A stretch of DNA of 64,000 bases, from assembly GCF_003651245.1 (NCBI RefSeq), contig NZ_RAPE01000001.1, forward strand, positions 372,001 to 436,000, read 5' to 3'. Source of the stretch: Roseovarius spongiae (lineage in GTDB: Bacteria > Pseudomonadota > Alphaproteobacteria > Rhodobacterales > Rhodobacteraceae). Shown here in pieces: positions 19,517-27,769 of this stretch. Position numbers and translations under genes: made by a program. Position 1 is the stretch's first letter. The number at the start of each line of letters is the position of its first letter. Under the pieces are notes generated by a model. It searched no databases and was not told the origin of the DNA. It was given only the letters and a program-made list of their open reading frames with translations.

Positions 19517-20392
19517 ATGGCCGACGATAACTACACCCCGCCCGAGGTCTGGACCTGGGACAAGGAAAGCGGCGGCGTCTTCGCCTCGACCAACCGGCCC
19601 ATCGCCGGTCCTACGCACGACAAGGATCTGCCGGTCGGCGAGCATCCCCTCCAGCTCTATTCGCTTGCCACGCCCAACGGCGTGAAAGCGACGGTGATGC
19701 TCGAGGAACTGCTCGAGGCGGGGCATGACGCGGAATACGACGCCTGGCTTATCGACATCGGCGAGGGCGACCAGTTCGGCAGCGGCTTCGTCGAAATCAA
19801 TCCCAACTCCAAGATCCCGGCGATGGTGGACCGCTCGGGCGCCTCGCCCGTCCGGGTGTTCGAGAGCGGGTCGATCCTGCTGCACCTCGCGGAAAAATAC
19901 GGCGCCTTCCTGCCCGCATCGGGCAGCCAGCGCACCGAGGTGCTGAACTGGCTTTTCTGGCAGATGGGCAGCGCGCCCTACCTTGGCGGAGGCTTCGGAC
20001 ATTTCTACGTCTATGCGCCGGAGAAATACGAGTATCCCATCAACCGCTTCGCGATGGAGGTGAAACGCCAGCTCGACGTGCTCGACCGGCAACTGGCCGA
20101 GCGCACCCATATCGCGGGCGAGGATTACAGCATCGCCGATATCGCGATCTGGCCGTGGTACGGACAACTGGCGCTCGGCCAGGCATATGACGATGCGGAT
20201 ACGTTCCTCGACACCGGCAGCTACGAGAACCTCCAGCGCTGGGCGAAGATGATCGCCGCGCGTCCGGCCGTCAAGCGCGGCCGCATGGTCAACAAGAGCT
20301 CGGGCGCGCCCGAGGGCCAGTTGCGCGAACGCCACGCCGCGAGCGATTTCGAAACCCGCACGCAGGACAAGATCGGCGGCGACGGAGCGTGA
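19517..20392 (+). CDS. yghU: Glutathione S-transferase, YghU-like disulfide-bond oxidoreductase
   Basis: 291-residue Nu-class GST-like protein; such enzymes reduce disulfides using two glutathiones. Features are the YghU-type N-terminal extension (TPPEVWTWDKESGGVFAS), the thioredoxin-like region with TPNGVKATVMLEELLEAG, and the helical C-terminal domain containing DYSIADIAIWPWYG. ATG 19517 is chosen because CAGGAG lies before it. It is downstream of the glutathione-dependent formaldehyde dehydrogenase. Confidence 0.92.
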   Translation: MADDNYTPPEVWTWDKESGGVFASTNRPIAGPTHDKDLPVGEHPLQLYSLATPNGVKATVMLEELLEAGHDAEYDAWLIDIGEGDQFGSGFVEINPNSKIPAMVDRSGASPVRVFESGSILLHLAEKYGAFLPASGSQRTEVLNWLFWQMGSAPYLGGGFGHFYVYAPEKYEYPINRFAMEVKRQLDVLDRQLAERTHIAGEDYSIADIAIWPWYGQLALGQAYDDADTFLDTGSYENLQRWAKMIAARPAVKRGRMVNKSSGAPEGQLRERHAASDFETRTQDKIGGDGA

Positions 20393-20445
20393 ACCGCTTT
20401 CGCCGGCGCGCGGGATCGGGCATGTAGGGGCAAAGGAGACCATTC

Positions 20446-21144
20446 ATGTCCGAACGCACGCCGCTTCTCGCCGTCCTGATTGACGCCGACAACACCTCGC
20501 CCCGCTGGACCAAGGCCGTCTTCGACGAGATCGCCAGCATCGGAGAGGCGTCGGTGCGCCGCTGCTACGGCGACTTCTCCTCGCAGCAGATGAGCGGCTG
20601 GAACAAGGTGCAGGCCGAGTTCGGTCTCGTGCCGCACCACCAGCCCGCCAACACGGTGGGCAAGAACGCCAGCGACATCGCGCTCGTGATCGACGCGATG
20701 GACCTGATGCATTCGGGGCGCTTCGACGGCTTCGTGCTGGTGTCGTCCGACAGCGATTTCACCCGGCTGGCCAGCCGCATCCGCGAACAGGGGCTCGACG
20801 TGTTCGGCATCGGTGCCAAGAAGACGCCCGAAGCGTTCCGCAAGGCGTGCAAGCGATTCATTTACCTCGAGAATCTCGGCGGCCAACCCGAGGAAACCCC
20901 GCAGCGCCGCACCGCCCAGAACTTCAACGAGGCGCGCGACCTGCTCTTCAAGGCGATGGATAGCATCGACCAGGACAGCGACTGGTATGCGTTGGGGCGG
21001 CTGGGTCAGCAGATCACCACCGCCAACCCGGATTTCGACACCCGCAGCTATGGCCACAAGAAGCTGAGCGATCTGATCGCGGCGATCAAGGTGCTCGAGA
21101 CGCGCCGCGAGGGCAACCAGTTGATGGTGCGGCGCGTCGACTGA
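20446..21144 (+). CDS. NYN domain protein with C-terminal LOTUS/OST-HTH domain
   Basis: 232 residues. The N-terminal NYN (PIN-like) nuclease domain shows the acidic set D13/D15 (LIDADNT), D77 (ASDIAL), D83, and D102/D104 (SSDSDFTRL), consistent with a metal-dependent RNase. The C-terminal part (about 160-230) resembles an OST-HTH/LOTUS winged helix (WYALGRLGQQI ... YGHKKLSDLI ... VLETR), which binds RNA in other proteins. A role in RNA turnover is likely but the target is unknown. A repeat-rich 285-bp region separates it from convergent dapA. Confidence 0.85.
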   Translation: MSERTPLLAVLIDADNTSPRWTKAVFDEIASIGEASVRRCYGDFSSQQMSGWNKVQAEFGLVPHHQPANTVGKNASDIALVIDAMDLMHSGRFDGFVLVSSDSDFTRLASRIREQGLDVFGIGAKKTPEAFRKACKRFIYLENLGGQPEETPQRRTAQNFNEARDLLFKAMDSIDQDSDWYALGRLGQQITTANPDFDTRSYGHKKLSDLIAAIKVLETRREGNQLMVRRVD

Positions 21145-21171
21145 ACCGATCGCCCGGTCACGCCCGCGGGA

Positions 21172-21360
21172 TTGGAGTATTTGCACAAAGAAGAAGGACT
21201 GGTCGGGCGCCCCGCCTCCGCGCCGGACCACTGATCCTATGGGCGGCAGGCGGGGCGCCTTCTCCTTTGGCGGTCATCGGCTCTCCAGCCTGTACCGCGA
21301 CACCCTTGAACCACGCCAAGGTTAAGGAACCGTTGCTTCTTCTTTGTGAAAATACTCAAG
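21172..21360. repeat. MITE-like element with terminal inverted repeats
   Basis: The ends are 25-bp inverted repeats, 21172-21196 (reading GAGTATTTGCACAAAG) and 21336-21360 (minus strand GAGTATTTTCACAAAG), matching at 22 of 25 positions. Inside lies a perfect 12-bp stem, GGCGCCCCGCCT (21206-21217) with AGGCGGGGCGCC (21248-21259). It encodes no ORF of note and I see no target-site duplication. It lies between the convergent NYN and dapA genes. Confidence 0.6.
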
Positions 21361-21402
21361 CCGCCACCTGCCGCCCGCGCCGCCCGGATCGGGGGAGCGC
21401 GC

Positions 21403-21423
21403 AGAAAATTCGCAGGATTTTCT
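21403..21423. repeat. AT-rich palindrome (AGAAAATTC family), copy 1
   Basis: AGAAAATTC (21403-21411) faces GGATTTTCT (21415-21423) around GCA, with one mismatch. It is just downstream of the dapA stop codon on the minus strand, where its T-rich arm could serve as a terminator tail. Related copies lie at 27636 and 60679. Confidence 0.55.
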
Positions 21424-21429
21424 CGTCGT

Positions 21430-22305
21430 TCAGTTCAGCAGCCCGGCGTGGCGCAGCCCTTCCTCGACCAGCGCCTTGGTATTGTCCGAAAGGCCGGTCA
21501 GCGGCGAGCGGACTTCTTCGCTGCAAAGATCGAGCCGCGACATGGCGTATTTGACGCCGACGAGTCCCGGTTCGGCGAAGATCGCCAGATGCAGCGGCAT
21601 CAGCCGGTCCTGGAGTTCGAGCGCCTTTGAATAATCGCCCGCAAGCGTCGCCTCCTGCAGTTGCCCGCAGAGTTTCGGCGCGACGTTGGCCGTGACCGAG
21701 ATGCAGCCCGTTCCCCCTTGCGCGTTGAAGCCGTGCGCCGTCGGATCCTCGCCTGAAATCTGGATGAAATCGGTCCCGCAGGCGATGCGCTGCTGGCAAA
21801 CGCGGGCGAGATCGCCGGTCGCGTCCTTCACGCCGATGATCCGCGGCAGCTTCGCAAGTTCGCCCATCGTCGCGGGAGCCATGTCCACGACCGAGCGGCC
21901 GGGGATGTTGTAGATGACGATCGGCAATTCGCAGCAATCGTGCAGCGCGCGGAAATGCGCGATCAGCCCGCGCTGGGTGGGCTTGTTATAATAAGGCGTG
22001 ACCACCAGCGCGGCGGTGGCGCCAACCTTCTCGGCGTGCTTCATGAAGCGCATCGATTCGACGGTGTTGTTGCTGCCCGCCCCGGCGATCACCGGGATGC
22101 GGCCGCGCGCGGCGCGCACCACTTCCTCGACGACGGCCTCGTGTTCCTCGTGGCTGAGCGTCGGGCTTTCGCCGGTGGTGCCGCAGGGCACGAGGCCGTG
22201 GCTGCCTTCCCCGATATGCCACTCCACCAGTTTTCGCAGCGTCCCGAAATCGACTTCGCCGCCCGAAAACGGCGTGACGAGGGCAGGCATGGAACCTTTG
22301 ATCAT
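21430..22305 (-). CDS. dapA: 4-hydroxy-tetrahydrodipicolinate synthase
   Basis: 291-residue aldolase-fold enzyme condensing pyruvate with aspartate semialdehyde, the first committed step of DAP/lysine synthesis. The Schiff-base lysine is K160 (IGVKDATGD), the catalytic tyrosine is Y132 (IYNIPGR), the loop GTTGES follows C41, and Y106 is in PYYNKP. The start ATG 22305 follows AAGGAG; an ORF extension of seven residues is rejected. It is divergent from the lytic transglycosylase gene and linked by pathway to asd. Confidence 0.96.
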   Translation of the reverse strand: MIKGSMPALVTPFSGGEVDFGTLRKLVEWHIGEGSHGLVPCGTTGESPTLSHEEHEAVVEEVVRAARGRIPVIAGAGSNNTVESMRFMKHAEKVGATAALVVTPYYNKPTQRGLIAHFRALHDCCELPIVIYNIPGRSVVDMAPATMGELAKLPRIIGVKDATGDLARVCQQRIACGTDFIQISGEDPTAHGFNAQGGTGCISVTANVAPKLCGQLQEATLAGDYSKALELQDRLMPLHLAIFAEPGLVGVKYAMSRLDLCSEEVRSPLTGLSDNTKALVEEGLRHAGLLN

Positions 22306-22416
22306 GGCGCGCTCCTTTCCGGACACGGGGTTTGGCGCGCGATGCCGGGAATATTATTGGACGGCCTCCGTCCGCGCGCATAGGTTGGCGCTGTCTATCC
22401 TTCGACAGGGCGGGAA

Positions 22417-24390
22417 ATGCAAGGGATGTTGCGCGTTTTCATGGTTTGCCTGGCGCTGATATGCGTCCTGCCGCAGGCGCGCGCGCAGGAGGCGTCAGCG
22501 CGCCCGCCGCGCCCGCTGGCAAGTGCGCTTGACGCGGCGGCGGCGGGGCGCTGGGATCGCGCGGCGCAGATCGCGGCGCGCGACGGCGCCGCGGCGGAGG
22601 CGATCATCGAATGGTATCGCCTGCGCGCCGGCGAGGGCGCCCCCGACGAGGTGCAGGCCTTTCTTGCGGCGCATCCCGATTGGCCGGGGCTCGATTACCT
22701 GCGCAAACGTTCCGAACCGGCCTTCGAGGACGCAAGCGACGCCGAGGTGATCGCGCTCCATGCCGGCGGGCAGCCGCAGACCGCGAAGGGGGTGCTGCGC
22801 TACGCCAGGGCGCTGACGAAGATCGGCCAGCGCGGCGAGGCCGAGGCGACCGTGGTGCTGGCCTGGCGCACGATGGACCTCTCGACGCAAGAGCACCTGG
22901 CGTTTCTCGAAGCCTATGGCCCGCTGCTTGGGGAGCATCACGTCGCGCGGCTGCGTATGACGCTCTGGCGGGGCTTGCGCGACAGCGCGCTGATGCTGCC
23001 GCTGGTCTCGCAGGAGGAGCGCGCCGTGGCCGAGCTGTGGCGCGCGATCGAGCGTGGCGAGAACGACATCGAGGAAGCGCTGGCCGCGCTTCCGCTTGCG
23101 CGGCGGACGGATGCGGGGATCGCTCATGCGCGGTTCAACAGGTTCCTGGAACAGAACCAGCCCGAGAAGGCGATGGCGCTCATGCGCACCCAGAGCCGCA
23201 TCGAGGGAGGCTTGGGCGAGCCGCCGCGCTGGGCAAGCTGGCGGCGCAGCCTGGCGCGGCGGATGATGCGCGCGGGCGATTACGCGGCCGCCTACGACCT
23301 CGCCGCGCATCACCAGCTTGCCGAGGGGGCGGCCTTCGCCGATCTCGAATGGCTCTCGGGCTATATCGCGCTGCGCTTCCTCGATGAACCGGCGCTGGCG
23401 CTGGACCATTTTCAGCGGCTGCGCGCCGGCGTCGAATCGCCGATCTCCATGGGCCGGGCCGGCTACTGGATCGGTCGCGCGCAGGAGGCGCTGGGCGACG
23501 GCGAGGCGGCGCAGATCGCCTATGCGCAGGGCGCGCATCACCAGACCAGCTTTTATGGGCTGCTCGCCGCCGAAAAGGCGGGACTCGGGTTCGACGTGGG
23601 ACTGGATCAGCCGGACCCGCCGCCCTGGCGGGATGCGGAATTCGCAAAATCGACGCTGGCGCAGGCGGGAATCCTCGCGCTTGCCTCGGGGCGGCTCAAT
23701 CTGGCCGAACGGCTGTTCCTCGCGCTCGCGGACACGCTCGATGAAACGGGGCTGCGGCAGATGTCGAGGATGCTCGACGACCTTGCATCGCCGCATTTGC
23801 GGGTGATGCTGGGCAAGGCGGCCGCGCGGCGCGGGATCATACTGCCGCATGCATATTACGCGCTGCATCCACTGACGCAGATGAGCCTGCCGGTGCCCGC
23901 CGAAATGGCGCTCGCCATCGCGCGCCGCGAGAGCGAGTTCGATTTCAGCGTCACCAGCGGCGCGGGCGCGCAGGGGCTGATGCAGCTGATGTCGGGCACG
24001 GCGCGGGACGTGGCGCGCGACCTCGGGATCAAGCATGAGGCGGGCCGCGTGCAGGGCGACTGGGCCTATAACGCGCGGCTGGGCGCGACCTACCTTGCGC
24101 AACTCTCCGACCGGTTCGACGGCAACGTGGTGATGATCTCGGCCGGCTACAACGCCGGGCCGGGACGGCCTATCCGCTGGATGGCGGATTTCGGCGATCC
24201 GCGGGCGGGCGACATGGACGTGATCGACTGGATCGAGCACATCCCCTTCCGCGAAACCCGCAATTACGTCCAGCGCGTCGCCGAAAGCCTGCCGATCTAC
24301 CGCGCGCTGCTGGGCGCGGATCCCCTGCCGATCCCGTTCAGCAAGGAGCTCATCGGCGCAACGATTCCGTCGACGCTCGACTCTGGCTGA
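22417..24390 (+). CDS. Soluble lytic murein transglycosylase (Slt70-like)
   Basis: 657-residue periplasmic enzyme that cleaves peptidoglycan glycan strands with formation of 1,6-anhydromuramic acid. It has a Sec signal peptide (MVCLALICVLPQARA), a long alpha-superhelical region (about 30-480) with TPR-like repeats, and a C-terminal SLT domain. The catalytic glutamate is E505 in RRESEF, followed by GAGAQGLMQLM and ISAGYNAGPGRP. Length agrees with Slt70. It is monocistronic. Confidence 0.94.
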   Translation: MQGMLRVFMVCLALICVLPQARAQEASARPPRPLASALDAAAAGRWDRAAQIAARDGAAAEAIIEWYRLRAGEGAPDEVQAFLAAHPDWPGLDYLRKRSEPAFEDASDAEVIALHAGGQPQTAKGVLRYARALTKIGQRGEAEATVVLAWRTMDLSTQEHLAFLEAYGPLLGEHHVARLRMTLWRGLRDSALMLPLVSQEERAVAELWRAIERGENDIEEALAALPLARRTDAGIAHARFNRFLEQNQPEKAMALMRTQSRIEGGLGEPPRWASWRRSLARRMMRAGDYAAAYDLAAHHQLAEGAAFADLEWLSGYIALRFLDEPALALDHFQRLRAGVESPISMGRAGYWIGRAQEALGDGEAAQIAYAQGAHHQTSFYGLLAAEKAGLGFDVGLDQPDPPPWRDAEFAKSTLAQAGILALASGRLNLAERLFLALADTLDETGLRQMSRMLDDLASPHLRVMLGKAAARRGIILPHAYYALHPLTQMSLPVPAEMALAIARRESEFDFSVTSGAGAQGLMQLMSGTARDVARDLGIKHEAGRVQGDWAYNARLGATYLAQLSDRFDGNVVMISAGYNAGPGRPIRWMADFGDPRAGDMDVIDWIEHIPFRETRNYVQRVAESLPIYRALLGADPLPIPFSKELIGATIPSTLDSG

Positions 24391-24400
24391 GCGGCGCGCT

Positions 24401-24423
24401 CTTTCAACGTTCTTCGGATACTC
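24401..24423 (-). repeat. GAGTAT-type extragenic repeat, copy 2
   Basis: The minus strand reads GAGTATCCGAAGAACG then TTGAAAG. It shares the GAGTAT start and the GAAC-N-TTGAAAG end with the 42126 copy. It lies in the 52-bp gap between the convergent lytic transglycosylase and EamA genes. Confidence 0.55.
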
Positions 24424-24442
24424 TCGCCGAAGGGGTCCCGCC

Positions 24443-25309
24443 TCAGGCGGCCCTGCGCTCCCGCCAGAGGGTGAAGAGCCCAGCCGACACCACGATGACG
24501 ACGCCCGCCGCGACGTTGGGGCGGATCGCCTCCTCGAAGATCAGCACGCCGAGCGCGCTGATGAAAACCAGTTGCAGGTAAGCAAAGGGCTGTACGGCGC
24601 TGGCTTCGGCGACCTCGTAGCACTTGATGAGCGTGAAATGCCCGCTCACCCCGGTCAGGCAGAGCATCCCCATCCAGAGCCAGTCGCGCGGCGCCATCGG
24701 CTCCCAGTGCCAGACGCCGACCAGCGTGATGCCGACCGCCCCCACCACGCCCGTCCAGAAGAAGCTGGTCGCGGCGCTGTCGGCGCGCGCGGCATAGCGG
24801 GTGAGCAGCCCGTAAAGCGCGAACAGCAGCGCGGCGATCAGCGGGATGACGGCAAGCGGCTGCAACGCGCCGACGCCGGGTTGCAGGATGATGAGCACCC
24901 CAATGAATCCGATTCCGATGGCCGACCAGCGCCGCCAGCCCACCCGCTCGCCCAGAACCGGACCCGACAGCGCGGCGACCAGCAGCGGAGAGCAGGCGAG
25001 AACCGCGTGGCTCTCGATCAGCCCGAGCTGCGTGAAACCATAGACGATGGTGCAGATCTGCATTACCAGCAGCAGCCCCCGCGCGCCCTGCACCAGCGGC
25101 TGGCGTGTGCGGGCGGTGGCGCGCAGGCCGCCCGGGCGGCGGCTGGCGAGGGTGATCACGAAGGCGGCGAAGAACCAGTAGCGGATCATGATGATCAGAT
25201 AGACGTTGTATTCGCTCGCGAGATAACGCGATACCGCGTCCTGGATCGCGAAGATGACGGTGGCGAGCATCATGAGCGCGATGCCGAGGCGCTGGTTCTG
25301 CTCGGTCAT
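24443..25309 (-). CDS. EamA/DMT-family transporter
   Basis: 288-residue integral membrane protein with about ten hydrophobic helices arranged as two EamA repeats (first repeat from ALMMLATVIFAIQDAVSRYL, second after about residue 140). Such proteins export metabolites or amino acids; the substrate is unknown. The start ATG 25309 overlaps the mnmD stop codon as ATGA, so the pair is translationally coupled. It converges on the lytic transglycosylase gene across a GAGTAT repeat. Confidence 0.9.
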   Translation of the reverse strand: MTEQNQRLGIALMMLATVIFAIQDAVSRYLASEYNVYLIIMIRYWFFAAFVITLASRRPGGLRATARTRQPLVQGARGLLLVMQICTIVYGFTQLGLIESHAVLACSPLLVAALSGPVLGERVGWRRWSAIGIGFIGVLIILQPGVGALQPLAVIPLIAALLFALYGLLTRYAARADSAATSFFWTGVVGAVGITLVGVWHWEPMAPRDWLWMGMLCLTGVSGHFTLIKCYEVAEASAVQPFAYLQLVFISALGVLIFEEAIRPNVAAGVVIVVSAGLFTLWRERRAA

Positions 25310-25983
25310 GGCGCGCGCCGCGCCGTGGTCATGTGCCGCTTGCGCCCGTAACCCGGCGCGCGCGTCACCGCGAACCCCGCGTCGGCCAGCCCGCGGCGCA
25401 CGAAACCGGCGGCGGTGTAGGTCGCCGCCGTGCCGCCCGGGGCGGTGTGCTCGAACACCGCGCGCATGAGTTCCGGCTGCCAGAGTTCCGGGTTGCGCGC
25501 GGGCGAGAATCCGTCGAGGAACCATGCGTCGGCCCGCCCGTCCCAGCGCGGCAGCGTGGCGCGCGCGTCGCCCTCGATCACCTCGAGCGTCGCGCCATGG
25601 CCCAGGCCGATCCGCCGCTCGCCCGCGCGCCAGCCCGCCAGTAGCGGCGGCGCGACATCGGCGAGTTCGGGATGCGCCGCCAGCGCCCGGGCCATGTCTT
25701 CCGCGCTCATCGGGTAGGCCTCGAACGAGGTGAGCCGCAGCCGCCCCGGCGCGCCTGCATCGCGCCACGCCAGCAGCGCGCAGAGCATGTTGAGCCCGGT
25801 GCCGAAGCCCAGTTCGGCCACGTGGAATCCGTCTCGGAGCCGCTCGGTAAAACCGTTGCCCGCGAGAAACACGTGCCGCGTCTCGGCCAGCCCGTTCTCG
25901 AGGCTGAAATAGGGATCATCGAACCGCCGGCTCACCGGGACGTCGCCCGCGCGCCAGTCGAGTTCGGCCTGCTGGCCCTGCAT
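25306..25983 (-). CDS. mnmD: tRNA (5-methylaminomethyl-2-thiouridine34) methyltransferase MnmD
   Basis: 225-residue stand-alone version of the methyltransferase half of MnmC, which methylates nm5s2U at the tRNA wobble position. The SAM-binding motif is VAELGFGTGLN (55-65) and the DUF752 signature is DGFSPARNPE (157-166). E. coli MnmC has an FAD oxidase domain fused C-terminally; here that half is missing. A DAO-family oxidase is encoded divergently 76 bp away. It overlaps EamA by four bases. Confidence 0.9.
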   Translation of the reverse strand: MQGQQAELDWRAGDVPVSRRFDDPYFSLENGLAETRHVFLAGNGFTERLRDGFHVAELGFGTGLNMLCALLAWRDAGAPGRLRLTSFEAYPMSAEDMARALAAHPELADVAPPLLAGWRAGERRIGLGHGATLEVIEGDARATLPRWDGRADAWFLDGFSPARNPELWQPELMRAVFEHTAPGGTAATYTAAGFVRRGLADAGFAVTRAPGYGRKRHMTTARRAP

Positions 25984-26059
25984 CGCTCATTCCTCTAAAC
26001 CCGCGCCGGAAGCGTCCGGCAGGCGCGGGCGACCATGCAGAGGGAGACGGGGATTGGCA

Positions 26060-27091
26060 ATGGCCGATGTGACGGTGCGCGGGGCGGGGATCTTTGGCCT
26101 TTCGGTTGCGTGGTCCTGCGCGCGGCGCGGGGCGCGGGTGCGGGTGATCGACCCCTGCGGCCCGGGGGCTGGCGCCTCGGGCGGGATCGTCGGCGCGCTG
26201 GCGCCGCATGTGCCCGAACAGTGGAACACGAAGAAGGCGTTTCAGCTCGACAGCCTGCTGATGGCCGAAACCTATTGGACCGAGATCCGCGCGATTGCCG
26301 GGCGCGATCCGGGCTACGCCCGGCTCGGGCGGTTGCAGCCGATCACCGACGATGCCGCCCTTGCGCTCGCCCGTGACCGGGCCGAGGGGGCGCGCGCGCT
26401 CTGGGGGGAGCGCGCGACCTGGGAGGTGGTCAAGGCCGCCGACAAGGGATGGACGCCCCAGAGCCCGACCGGCCTGCTGATCCGCGACACGCTCAGCGCG
26501 CGCATCCACCCGCGCCGCGCCTGCGCCGCGCTCGCTGCGGCGATCATGTCGCGCGGCGGCGAGGTGGTGACGGACGCTCCGGATGAGGGCCGTGTCGTCT
26601 GGGCGACCGGGGCGGCGGGGCTCGCGGCGCTGAGCGCGGCGCATACCCGCAGCGTCGGCGCGGGCGTCAAGGGGCAGGCGGCGCTCCTGGCCTTCGACGC
26701 CGACGTCTGCCCGCAGATCTTCGCCGGCGGGGTGCATGTCGTGCCCCACGCCGACGGCACCGTCGCCGTTGGCTCCACCTCGGAGCGCGACTTTGCCGAC
26801 GCCACCGCGACCGATGCGCAGCTCGACGCCGTGATCGCCGCCGCGCGCGCCGCGGTGCCGGCGCTGGCCGACGCGCCGGTCGTGCAGCGCTGGGCCGGGC
26901 TGCGCCCGCGCAGCCGCAGCCGCGCGCCGATGCTGGGCGCGCATCCTCTGCACGACGGCCAGTTCATCGCCAATGGCGGGTTCAAGATCGGCTTTGGCAT
27001 GGCGCCCAAGGCGGGCGAGGTCATGGCCGACCTGGTGCTCGACGGCGTCGACGCCATCCCCAAAGCCTTCCGCCCCGAGGCGTCCTTCTGA
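26060..27091 (+). CDS. FAD-dependent oxidoreductase (DAO family), possible MnmC oxidase half
   Basis: 343-residue flavoprotein with an N-terminal dinucleotide-binding motif (GAGIFGLSVAW, from residue 8) and GASGGIVGALAPHVPEQWN, a glycine-rich segment recalling the MnmC C-terminal domain. Near the C terminus are RWAGLRPRSRSRAPMLG and NGGFKIGFGMAPK. DAO enzymes oxidise amines such as glycine or sarcosine; MnmC uses this fold to remove the carboxymethyl group from cmnm5s2U. Adjacency to mnmD makes that role plausible but unproven. ATG 26060 is chosen over TTG 26054. Confidence 0.85.
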   Translation: MADVTVRGAGIFGLSVAWSCARRGARVRVIDPCGPGAGASGGIVGALAPHVPEQWNTKKAFQLDSLLMAETYWTEIRAIAGRDPGYARLGRLQPITDDAALALARDRAEGARALWGERATWEVVKAADKGWTPQSPTGLLIRDTLSARIHPRRACAALAAAIMSRGGEVVTDAPDEGRVVWATGAAGLAALSAAHTRSVGAGVKGQAALLAFDADVCPQIFAGGVHVVPHADGTVAVGSTSERDFADATATDAQLDAVIAAARAAVPALADAPVVQRWAGLRPRSRSRAPMLGAHPLHDGQFIANGGFKIGFGMAPKAGEVMADLVLDGVDAIPKAFRPEASF

Positions 27092-27126
27092 CTTCCCCCG
27101 GGGGCGGGGATGGGGCAGAAGGGGGC

Positions 27127-27630
27127 ATGACGCCGCATGACATGGTTCTCACCCCCACCGGCCTGCGTTTTCGCGGGCGGCGCTACCCCTGCACGATCGG
27201 GCGCGGGGGGATAAGCGCGACCAAGCGCGAGGGCGACATGGCGACGCCCACCGGCGCGCATCGCATCGTGCAGATGTTCTACCGCCCCGACCGCATGGCG
27301 CGCCCCGCCGACTGGGCCACGCAGCTGCGCCCCGGCGACCTGTGGTCGGACGCAAGCGAAGATGCGGCCTACAACACCCATGTCCGCGCGCCTTATGGCG
27401 CCAGCCACGAAGTGCTGCGCCGGGCCGATCCGCTTTACGATCTCATCCTCGTGACGGACTGGAACTGGCCGAATGCCGTGCCGGGGCGGGGGTCCTGCAT
27501 CTTCATGCACCAGTGGCGCCGCCCCGGCCATCCGACCGAGGGCTGCGTCGCGCTCAGGCGCGATCACCTGCTCGGAATCGCGCGCCATGTCGCGCCCGGC
27601 GCCCGGTTGATCGTGACGCCTTCGCAATAG
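27127..27630 (+). CDS. L,D-transpeptidase catalytic-domain (YkuD) protein
   Basis: 167-residue protein with the YkuD active-site arrangement: His128 (FMHQW) and Cys140 in the GHPTEGCVALRR signature. The N-terminal IGRGGISATKREGDMATPTG is typical of the compact family that lacks a substrate-binding LysM domain. No signal peptide is visible. YkuD enzymes form or remodel 3-3 peptidoglycan crosslinks or attach proteins to the wall; the exact role here is unknown. An AT-rich palindrome lies six bases after its stop codon. Confidence 0.9.
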   Translation: MTPHDMVLTPTGLRFRGRRYPCTIGRGGISATKREGDMATPTGAHRIVQMFYRPDRMARPADWATQLRPGDLWSDASEDAAYNTHVRAPYGASHEVLRRADPLYDLILVTDWNWPNAVPGRGSCIFMHQWRRPGHPTEGCVALRRDHLLGIARHVAPGARLIVTPSQ

Positions 27631-27635
27631 CGCGG

Positions 27636-27656
27636 AGAAAATTCGACGAATTTTCT
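27636..27656. repeat. AT-rich palindrome (AGAAAATTC family), copy 2
   Basis: A perfect palindrome: AGAAAATTCG and CGAATTTTCT around a single central A, followed by TT. It begins six bases after the stop of the YkuD gene, so it is well placed to act as its terminator. It resembles the copies at 21403 and 60679. Confidence 0.65.
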
Positions 27657-27769
27657 TTACGCGGAATTGCCGTTGGAAAACGTGTGGCAATCGAAATGAT
27701 TTGCGCGGTTAATATTATCCGACTAAAGAACGCGTTTATAACTGCATGAAGAACAAAAAAGGAAATTGA

